A stretch of DNA of 17,796 bases. Source: Monoraphidium neglectum. Taxonomy: Eukaryota > Chlorophyta > Chlorophyceae > Sphaeropleales > Selenastraceae. The position numbers and the translations under genes were made by a program. Of the stretch, positions 1 through 8,155 are shown in pieces. Under the pieces are notes generated by a model, which was not told the DNA's origin, ran no database searches, and saw only the letters and a list, made by a program, of their open reading frames with translations. The DNA lies in contig NW_014012631.1 of assembly GCF_000611645.1 (NCBI RefSeq), positions 1-17,796 of the forward strand, read 5' to 3'. The stretch's first letter is position 1. Each line of letters starts with the position of its first letter.

Positions 1-13
1 ACTCCCCCCACAC

Positions 14-2072
14 CTGCTTGAGGCACGCCGCGCCCTCCACATCCCAGAACGCCCAGCTGGCGTCCGCCGACGCACTGACAAAGTAGCGCTGCCCCGGGTG
101 CACGGTCACCGCCACCACCTCGCCGGCATGGTCCGACAGCACCGCCGCGCACTTGTAGCCACCGGCCGGGTCGCCGCCCTCCGCCTCGGCGCGCCAGAGC
201 CGCACCGTCTTGTCGGCGGAGCCCGTGACGAGCGCGGTCGCGCCGGCGAAGCGGGCGGCGGTGACGCGCTTCGTGTGGCCCTGCAGGGAGGCGAGCTGGC
301 GCTCCTGCTGGGTGTCAAACAGCCGCACGGTCGAGTCGGCGCCGGCGGTGGCCGCGACGCTGGGCTGCGGGCGTGGATCGGGAAAAGGGGGGGTAAGAGT
401 GGGCGCGCTGGGGTTGGTAGGCGCAATCAGGTTGCAGGGACAACAAGCAATCGTGCATGGCGCATGCACCTTCGATAAGTTGCAGTCAAGATACCCTGCT
501 CGAGCACACACTCGCACGCAAGCTCACGAACACAGACACACAGACACACACACACACACACACAAGCTCACATGATCCCCAAGCCAGCTCACATGATCCC
601 CAAGCCAGCACAAAGATCCACGCACATATACGCACACGCACGCACACACACACAAAGACACGGCACGCACCCCCCAGCACACACACACACACGCACTCCC
701 ACCCCTGAAAAAACAGCGTTTGCGCTAGGATGCCACCACTGCAGCGCAAGGCACCTCTTCTGCAGCCCGAGCCTTCCCCCACCTGCTGCGGGTGCAGGTC
801 AATGTCCGCGATGCCGCCTTTGCTGGCGCTGTGCACCGCGTAGCTGCCCACGAGCGTATACCCCGCCACCTCCTCGGGCGTCGCCACGCTGTCGGGCACG
901 ACGCGCTTCTTGCGCGCCTTGGACAGCGCCGCGTTAACCTCGGCAACCTCGTCCAGCACGGACTACGGTCGGTCGCGTGGCGTTGCGCGCAGTCGGCTGG
1001 GAGCGCGCGTCATGGGGCGCCCCCCGCGAGGCGGCTGGCCGCAGGCGCTGGCGCGGGGGAGCGGCCGGCGGATGCGCCGCAGTGCAGTATGCGCGCAGGG
1101 CAGGGGCGGAATGATGCTCACAGACCCATACCCCGCAGCACCATGTGCTGTAATCGCAGCAAGGCCTTCACTACACTTCCTTTCTCCATGTGATGATCAG
1201 CAGAGAGTGCCCTTCAGCTGCGGCCCCCACCTGGGGTATCCCCGCAGCCTTGGCGCGCTTGCTGGGCGCCTCCTCGCCGTCCTCGGCGGCGCCGTCCTCC
1301 GCGCCGCGCTTCTTAGCCTCGAACTCGGCCCGCAGAGTCTCCCTTGGGGGGCGGGGCGGCAAAGAGAGGTGGGCCCAGAAAAGCAGCTGCGTCAGTGCTG
1401 GCAGCAAGGGCCAGTGAATCCAATCGGCTGTCCGGCTGCCAGACCAGTCCGTCCCCTGCCTTGACCCTCAAGCCAGCCGGTGCATTCGCGCAGGCGGACA
1501 TCGCCCCCGCCCCTCTCTGCGCCCCTGCAACTACATGCCCCCACCGCAGGCCTTGCGCCCCGGACCCCCGCGTAAGCGCGCACCCGCACGTGCACACGCG
1601 CGCACACACATACACACACACACACACACACACGCACGCACACACACACCGTGCGGCCCCCGCCCCCGCCTCACCGCATGCTGTCGAGCGCGCCGCGCGC
1701 CTCGTCGCGCTCCCGCATCAGCCGCGCGATCACGCGGCACGCCGCGTCGTGCTGGTATAGCGCATGGCTCAGCTCCTGCCGGCTGGTGTGCAGCGCCTGC
1801 CGCAGCGCGTGGGTCTCCAGCATGAGCGCATCCCACTCATCGTGGAACAGCCCCAGCAGGCCGGGTATGCTGGTCGCCGGCGTCGCGCGCGGCTTGACGG
1901 TCTTGTTCGTCGCCAGCGGCAGCAGGTCGTCCTGGCTGAGCTCGGCCTGGGTGACGGGGCACTTGCCCGTCTCTTGGACGTACTTCTCGATCAGCCGCCG
2001 CTCAAAGACGTGGCCCGTCTTCTTCGAGACGACGGGCTCCTCTGGCACCGTGCCGCTGATCGCGCAGAACAT
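14..2072 (-). CDS. PRP19: Pre-mRNA-processing factor 19 (U-box/WD40 E3 ubiquitin ligase), 3' end missing
   Basis: PRP19 is the core subunit of the nuclear NineTeen complex. It activates the spliceosome and acts as a ubiquitin ligase in splicing and DNA repair. Exons in transcript order are 2072-1675, 1342-1231, 962-783 and 364-14; the phases join cleanly into 347 residues. The ATG at 2072 opens an N-terminal U-box (about residues 1-55, starting [18 protein letters not shown]). A coiled-coil tetramerisation segment follows at about 70-133, containing the near-invariant [21 protein letters not shown]. Next come an acidic/basic linker with SKRAK, a possible nuclear signal, and the start of the WD40 propeller (from about 220, with SADKTVRLW and [14 protein letters not shown]). 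Plant PRP19 is about 520 residues, so roughly 170 C-terminal residues lie left of the window; a donor (CAG|GTGTGG) sits at 13-12. The family call is from strong remembered similarity to plant PRP19; exon ends are inferred. Confidence 0.95.
365..782 (-). repeat. PRP19 intron 3 with CA/TG microsatellites and a 21-bp tandem duplication
   Basis: This 418-bp intron contains CA-rich blocks at about 531-564 and 620-694. Between them lie two exact tandem copies of a 21-bp unit, at 565-585 and 586-606 (unit begins AGCTCACATGATCCCC). In the transcript the blocks are UG-rich. Reading frames through it give only His/Thr-rich translations and are not genes. Confidence 0.8.
1588..1649. repeat. CA/CGCA microsatellite in PRP19 intron 1
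   Basis: The run is almost purely alternating purine-pyrimidine (CA with CGCA and CATA interruptions), inside the 332-bp first intron of PRP19 (1343-1674). It lies close to the splice donor at 1674-1673. It is UG-rich in the PRP19 transcript. Confidence 0.8.
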
Positions 2073-3659
2073 GGCTGCTCGGCCGCTGCTGTCTCTGCAG
2101 CGTGGGCCGCCGCCGCTGCCGCCGCCGCCGCTAAGGCGGGGCTATTGAACCAAAGCAAGGCCTCCGGAAGGCGCAAGAGCTGGCAGCCGCGGTCGCCGCG
2201 CTGTTGTGCCGAGCGCAACTTCAGTGCACAGCCGCCCGCCGCCTGTCCCTGTCAACTAGCCGCGGTACCTTGATCCTGCGTACACAGCAGCGAGACCGAG
2301 AGCACTATGTGCCATTAACACGTGCACGGTGGCTGGGCAGCAAAGACCAGCGGTGCTTGCCGCAGAACGTCTCCATCATGCCTCCGGTGTGTCCAGCTGT
2401 GGCACTGCAGCACTCTGAACTCAAAACAGCGCGAGATCCCTCGACATTCCGAACCTACTCATCCAGCAGCTGACCTTGGCAGTGTCTGAATGTGATCTGA
2501 AGGCACTGATCGCGGGCGGCGTCTGACAGCGCGGGCTATGCAAATGCTATTGTGCATGCGAATATACAGGCTTGCACTTGGTCGTCTCTGTGTTCCTGTG
2601 CTGGACCGGGGAACCCGCAGTGCACAAGGCAAGAGCAAGCAAGTCGCGTCGCACTCAGCAGGGGCGATCATGACAATGTTCATGCAACCAGCCAGACTGG
2701 TGGGCGTACACAAGGACTTTCACTGGATGAAACAAGACTTGCTACCCGCCTGCACATTATGTCAGTACAAGTCAATTTTGTACTGTATGGCATACAGGAG
2801 CCGCACTCGCAGCATCAGGTGTGTCAAACCACTGCCCATTGGGGATCCCGAGTGCCCTGTCGTTGTGGCACATGGCTGAGACATGCTCAGCTGCAAGCCT
2901 GAGCCCAGTGGACCCGCTGGCCGCCTTCTGCCCAAGGTGGTGAGGAACCTGGCCTCGGGACAAGAAGAGGCTGCAGGATGGTTGAGGCTGACTGTTGGCA
3001 GGACGACATGCTTCGTGTCATATCCAACTGCATGAGCCGGGTATGGCACATATGCACAAGACACCAGCTAATTGTCTGATTGCACACAAATGGTCAGATG
3101 CCAAGGCATACATAGACTGGTGGTTTGACATGGAGCATTGACACAGGCACATGCGCATACGCGTGCAGGCTCTTAGGTTGTCCAATGCTTGAGCTAGGCA
3201 GTGACCTTATGATAGCTCCATGTTGTGGGTTGCTGCCAAGCAATCCTGGCAGCAGTGATTGTCGGCAACGGTCGGCACACTAGCTTTGACCGCAGCGAAC
3301 GCCCGACACACTTTTCCTTGGGACGTGGGTCTTTGGACCGGAACGTCAGGTGCACACGCCTGAATTATGCACATCACAACTTCGGCCCAGACTCTATCAA
3401 CCGGTGTTGTGCTGTATACGTGTTTTGCAAGGAAATGATCTTGCATCGCCTGCACCCAACAGCAAGTCGGCTTTTAACAGTGAATGGACGAGATTCTTCG
3501 CCACGGCTGCATTTGCCATTCGCACGTCGCAGCAGACTCTCATTTTGGCAGCGCTCGGCAATCCAAAGCAGCAGCACACCAGTAGTAGCGGCTCCTGGTG
3601 TTTCCGCCGCCGGACAGCCGCCTGCGCTCGGCCGTAGCAAGCATGAGAGCCCTGCAGCC
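2073..3659. other. Divergent intergenic region, PRP19 / pseudouridine synthase
   Basis: This 1.6-kb interval separates the two start codons and should hold both promoters and 5' UTRs. The part next to PRP19 (about 2105-2140) is a run of CCG/CTG triplets, probably PRP19 5' UTR. The middle (about 2250-3500) is visibly less GC-rich than the flanking exons. Open frames here (for example 2538-2879) show no family motif and no GC-rich third positions. An 8-bp inverted repeat with an 8-base spacer lies at 3231-3254. I see no convincing TATA box and no RNA gene. Confidence 0.55.
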
Positions 3660-5371
3660 ATGCGCGTCGCGCATTCATCACACGCGGCCGCCGCCGCACC
3701 GCTGCCAGACGCCCTCTGCGCGACATTTCCCGGCGCGTTTGCAACGATGACAGCTGCCCGCAAGGCCTGCCGCCGCCGCCGCGTGCTGGTCGACGGCGCC
3801 ACCAGCGGCTGCGGTGCACAGGTGTGTGTGGGGCAGCTGCTGCAGGTCTTGGAGCCGGTGGAGCAACCAGGCAGCTTCTCGACAGATCCTCAGCAGCGGG
3901 GGCAGCGCAGGCCGCGCGCGACGCCGCCGCCCCCAGGCATCCACATCCCAATCTTATTTGATGACGACTACATCACTGCGGTGGTCAAGCCCTGGGGCAT
4001 CAAGTGCCACGGCTATGGGTCGCACCACCTGGCTGCCTATGTGCGCGCCCTCGTGCCGCCCAGCAACCAAGGTGCGTGCGCCAGACGTTGAGTCGTACAC
4101 GCATGCGGCCCGGACGCCCCACAGCACGGTGCGCTTGACTGTACAGGCTGGGAGCTGCATGCCGGGCTGAGATTTCAGCCTCGTGCACTACCTGCTCGTG
4201 CATGGCCGCGTCTGCTGTGCGTCACCCATGCGGACTGGTGGTTGCCGACTCCACCCCCTCGCAGCTGAGGCGCTGCCGGGCGGCGCCCACCCCGCGCACC
4301 GGCTGGACCAGCTGACCGGGGGCGTCATGCTCTTCGTCAAAACGCGGCCGGCCGCGGCGGCGCTGGCGCGCCAGTTTGAGGCGAGGTGAGTGAAAGGGTA
4401 AGGCCCGACAGCCGCGCTTGGCTGTGAGCGCCCAGCCCAAGCCTGGCGAGTGGCGGCGGGCTGCGCGTGCTGTGTGCGTGTTGCAGGTTCCACCTGCAGC
4501 GCGTGACCGCACCCGCCGCGGCCCGCAGGATCGTTGTTGTCAGCAACGAGGCATGTGACAGGACAGGCACAAACAGTGCCTCTCGCAGGTGGCACCGCTG
4601 GTCAAGCCCAGCGAAGCACCAAGACCACAACGCCATGAGCCTGTCCGCCTGTCATGCAGGCGCAGACCAGTCGGCTGGCGGCCTCAGTTATTTTTGTCTA
4701 TGCACGCATGTACCCCCCCACCCACACTCGTACGGCATACCCCTTGCGCTCGCCAACCAATCACCAGGCACGTGCGCAAGCAATACCGCGCGCTGGTGGC
4801 GGGCCGTCTGGACGGGCCGCCAGGCGGCGGCCCCATCATCATAGACCACCCCGTTGAGGGCCGCCCCGCGCACACAGAGGTCCGCGTCGCCTCCCACTCG
4901 CGCTGCCTGCGGTACGGCGGCTGGATCACCACCGTGGACCTCGTGCCAAGGACGGGACGGCGCCACCAGCTGAGGCGCCACCTGGCGATCTGCCTCGGGC
5001 ACCCCATCCTCGGGGACCCGCTGTACACCCGTTGGGCCGGCGGCGCGGCAGGGGAGGCGGCGGCGGAGGCGGCGCTGATGGCAGCGCCGCCGGACGAGCT
5101 GCGAGCGCGGATGCAGGCAGCTGACGGCGGCGGCGGCGGCGGCGAAGGCAACGAAGTGGAGCTGCTCAAGGGGTGGGGCATGGCGCTGTGGGCGGGGGCG
5201 ATCGAGCTGGAGCACCCCGTGACCGGCGAGGACATGAGCTGGTCGCTGCCCGAGCCGGCGCGGTTTGAGAAGCTGCGGGCGCAGCAGGCGGCGCGCTGGG
5301 AAAAGTTTTATGGCGTGGGCGCAGTGGATGGGGCCCCAAGCTCTCCAGAACGCGTGTCACCCTCGCTGTAA
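3660..5371 (+). CDS. RluA-family RNA pseudouridine synthase
   Basis: The enzyme isomerises specific uridines in rRNA or tRNA to pseudouridine. Exons 3660-4071, 4265-4385 and 4768-5371 join in phase (1, then 2) to 378 residues. Residues 32-66 look like a reduced S4 RNA-binding module (RRRRVLVDG ... VGQLLQVLEP). The catalytic domain starts at IPILFDDDYITAVVKPWGI (96-114). The hallmark motif is HRLDQLTGGVML, with the expected catalytic aspartate at D152. It is followed by VRKQYRALVAG (180-190) and TGRRHQLRRHLA (240-251), then GHPILGDPLY. A Gly-rich insert lies near 290. The start is the first ATG after which third positions become GC-rich. An in-frame ATG at 3435 would add a basic, Ser-rich leader that might be an organelle transit peptide. 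The substrate and compartment cannot be told from the sequence. Introns are 193 and 382 bp. Confidence 0.88.
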
Positions 5372-5942
5372 TGCTGTTTCTGCCTCCCCTGGCAGCTTGA
5401 AATACAAGGGGCCAAGTTTGTGCTGCAATGATTTAGACGCATGCCTATGCCTTGACTGACTAGACAAGAACAGCAAGGAGGCAGGCATGGTGACGCACAT
5501 AATATCTGTACGTGGCGTGCTGTGTGCGTGCGCACGTGCACACACGACACACACACGCGTGCGAACGCGCACAAATACGACCTGCACGTACATGTGATGC
5601 ACACGGGCTAGTGCGAAGTACGTTTGGGCAATGCAGATGCAATTGCAGCATGCACGAGTGCCCATCCACCATGCAAACCCTGGTTCAAGGTGGGGGGCGC
5701 ATGCTGCCGCATGTTGCGCACGCGCCGGCACACGCCCCCATCCGCCCCAGATCAAGCGATGGTTGGTCCAGACGAGACATCGACGTATACTGCTCGACAA
5801 AGGTGACTCCGCGGGGTGGAAGCTACCGGATCAAGCATGGGCAACGCACGGACTGGATGAATTGCGGCGTGCTCCCGATTCCGCACCTCATTGCGACGAT
5901 CGCTTCATTGACTTTACTCGCTCCCTCACAGAAGCAGCAACA
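5372..5942 (+). promoter_or_regulatory. Intergenic region: synthase 3' UTR and ferredoxin promoter/5' UTR
   Basis: No gene is visible in these 571 bp. They should contain the 3' UTR of the upstream synthase and the promoter of ferredoxin. TGTAA, the usual green-algal polyadenylation signal, occurs at 5367-5371 but overlaps the synthase stop codon, so it is unlikely to be the functional copy. An alternating purine-pyrimidine tract sits at about 5518-5575. A TATA-like GTATAC lies at 5784-5789, about 150 bp before the ferredoxin ATG; I do not claim it is used. Confidence 0.4.
5518..5575. repeat. Alternating TG/CG/CA tract
   Basis: The stretch runs as GTGTGCGTGCGCACGTGC followed by CA and CG dinucleotides. 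It is nearly uninterrupted alternating purine-pyrimidine, the composition that can adopt Z-DNA. It lies between the synthase stop and the ferredoxin start. Confidence 0.6.
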
Positions 5943-7373
5943 ATGCAGCTCGCTCGCGCCCCCGTCGCCGCTCGCTCCGCCACTCGCCCGGCTGCTCGCA
6001 GCCGTGTGGTGATGGCTGCCACCTACAAGGTGACCCTCAAGACCCCCAGCGGTGAGCAAAGCGGGCCTCGTGTCGTAGGTGGGGCGAGGACCCATCTCGA
6101 ACGCAGGAGGCTCTCTGGCCCTTCCGGGGCTCTCTCCCGCCAATGGCGCATTGTCATCGATGCAAAAGGGATACAAGACACCTTTTGAGCGTGCGCATGG
6201 ACGCACATCCGCCGTGGCGGCCGTTGTCCGGGTCGTGGGCATTCCACACCCTCTCCCCCACCTCCGCCAACACTGATCCCCACCCACATTCAATGATCCC
6301 CAGGCGAGAAGGTCATCGACGTGGCCGACGACACCTACATCCTGGACGCCGCCGAGGAGGCCGGCCTTGACCTGCCCTACTCCTGCAGGGCCGGTGAGCA
6401 CAGATCGCGTCCCGGAATCGTCCCCGAATGGCCATTGACCGCCGGAGCGATCGCGATTCTTTATTTGTCTCTGTACCAGCTTGTACGATGCATTTGGAGT
6501 CCGCAGCACAGCCCAGTCGAGGTTGAAGCAGCGGGCGCTGATCGCGGGTTCGTGCGAGCAGGGCGTTTTCCCAGCGAGCACAGACACGTGATTGGGCCCG
6601 TATTGATTACCAGGTCCTATTTGCACGCCTGGGCAGAGGCACCTGGCCGCCACGCCTTGGCTGCAACTGTTGATACAGCAGCTGCACATGGACGACAGCA
6701 CGCAGCATATGCAGACCAGTAGCCACGACTGCACCGCTACTGAATAGGAGCAGAGACAGAGCAGCGAATGGCACACGCTGGGCAGAATGGGGAACAGCGC
6801 CAGCCAGGCAATCTCACCTGGACCGGACCGGACCGGACATCGTTGCAGGCAGCGAAGCTCACTCCCGACTGCGACCCGCGCCATGGCCCCTATTTCCCCA
6901 GGCGCCTGCTCCAGCTGCGCGGGCAAGGTGGAGGCGGGCTCCGTCGATCAGAGCGACCAGTCTTTCCTGGACGACTCCCAGATCGGCAACGGGTGCGCAG
7001 CAGCTGGCCTGCCGGGATCCTTGGATGGACGCACGCAAGCTTGCGCACACAAGACGCTACTCACCGCTTTCTGACGCCCACTCCCTGAATGCCCCTCAAA
7101 TCACGTTTCTTGATAGGTTTGTGCTCACCTGCGTGGCCTACCCCACCAGCGACGTGACTATCCTGACCAACCAGGTGCGAGTCGCCGCCACAAATTGCTG
7201 CAAGCCCCTCATCACCTCTCTAACCGCGTGCTTCGAGAGCCCTGCTGCGATGAGTAAGGGTCCTTGAACCGCCTGCACCAATCAATTTTGTAGCCTGCTG
7301 AGTCAGTTCCATATCCGCCGACGCCTCCGCTCCCGCCCTCTGCGCACACCCACAGGAGGAGGCCCTCTACTAA
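5943..7373 (+). CDS. PETF: Chloroplast [2Fe-2S] ferredoxin, photosynthetic type
   Basis: This stromal electron carrier takes electrons from photosystem I to ferredoxin-NADP reductase, thioredoxin reductase, nitrite reductase and others. Exons 5943-6051, 6304-6393, 6902-6992, 7117-7174 and 7356-7373 join in phase to 121 residues. Residues 1 to about 24 form an Arg/Ala/Ser-rich transit peptide without acidic residues. The mature protein probably begins near [13 protein letters not shown] and is about 97 residues, the normal length. The cluster ligands are Cys64, Cys69, Cys72 and Cys102, in [16 protein letters not shown] and [11 protein letters not shown]. The protein ends in the invariant EEALY. 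Every segment matches green-algal PETF closely. The last coding exon holds only EEALY and the stop. Donors read G|GTGAGC, G|GTGAGC, GG|GTGCGC and CAG|GTGCGA. Introns are 252, 508, 124 and 181 bp; the second has three tandem GGACC-type repeats near 6820. Confidence 0.97.
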
Positions 7374-7803
7374 ACGAATCACCCTGCAGCAGCACGTACA
7401 GTTTTGTGGGCGGGTTGTGTTCGCAACGCCACTGTGTAACACGCCTGCATATCGACAATGGTGGTGGCTTCCGCGCAGCACCACAAGGTTGAGACAGCTG
7501 GCGAAGAATTGCAGTGAAGCAGCACGCGGCAGACAAGATCTGAAGAGTGGCCAGCATTGGGATAGGGTCTTGTGAGCAGTGTATCTAATGTCTGGCACAA
7601 TTTTGTCTAGTAAACGAGTGTCAAGAAGATCACCAGTGCAACTGCCCACGCCAAGGGAAGAAGTGCAGCATCACGAACCAGCAGCTGCACGCACAGCACT
7701 CCAGTCGACACGTGTCGATGAGTCCAAGTGCATGATGCGGTGGCTTGAGATGTGGCAAGGGTTGATCGTGGGCAAGCGGTAGCCGATATGCGCAGCTGGC
7801 GCG
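7374..7803. other. Convergent 3' UTR region, ferredoxin / protease-like gene
   Basis: These 430 bp lie between two stop codons that face each other. No coding motif is seen. The ferredoxin side carries a TGTAA at 7435-7439. On the minus strand I find no TGTAA for the protease-like gene in this interval, so its polyadenylation site is unassigned. Confidence 0.5.
7435..7439 (+). terminator. Candidate TGTAA polyadenylation signal of ferredoxin
   Basis: TGTAA is the dominant polyadenylation signal in chlorophyte nuclear genes. This copy lies 62 bp after the ferredoxin stop codon and is the first one there. A 3' UTR of about 80 bp would be short. Confidence 0.35.
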
Positions 7804-8111
7804 TCACAAATACATAATCCCGGCCTTGAGGCAGAGCACCATCCGCCGCCGCCCCCAAATGTCGGCCCCCACCACCACCGCTGGCCGCCCGCCGAGGCCC
7901 AGCTGCGCCAGGCCCTTCAGGTGGGCAACCGCCAGCTTGGGCGGCGGCGGCACGCGCGCGCCGCCGCTGCGCGCGCCGGCGCCCAGCACCAGATCGACCT
8001 CGTGCTCGTACACATCGTGCACCTGCACCAGCGGCGCCGCGCCGCCCCCACCGCCGGTTCCGGAGGCGCGCGGCGGTGGCGGTCGCTGGGCGGGGCCGCC
8101 CGCGCCGCGCG

Positions 8112-8155
<44 letters not shown>

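Noticed and set aside
565..606. Two 21-bp direct repeats, considered as a CRISPR or satellite
   Set aside because: There are only two abutting copies with no spacer, inside a eukaryotic intron; it is a simple tandem duplication.
457..708. His/Thr-rich open frame
   Set aside because: It is the translation of CA repeats inside PRP19 intron 3.
2538..2879. 113-codon plus-strand open frame starting with ATG
   Set aside because: It has no recognisable motif, its third positions are not GC-rich like real exons here, and overlapping frames of similar length exist on both strands.
4179..4264. Alternative earlier acceptor for exon 2 of the pseudouridine synthase
   Set aside because: The AG at 4177-4178 does not match the phase of exon 1, whereas CAG at 4262-4264 does and leads directly into the conserved HRLD region.
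5823..6926. 367-codon open frame on the minus strand
   Set aside because: It runs antisense through ferredoxin exons 1-2 and introns, shows no domain, and such frames are common opposite GC-rich genes.
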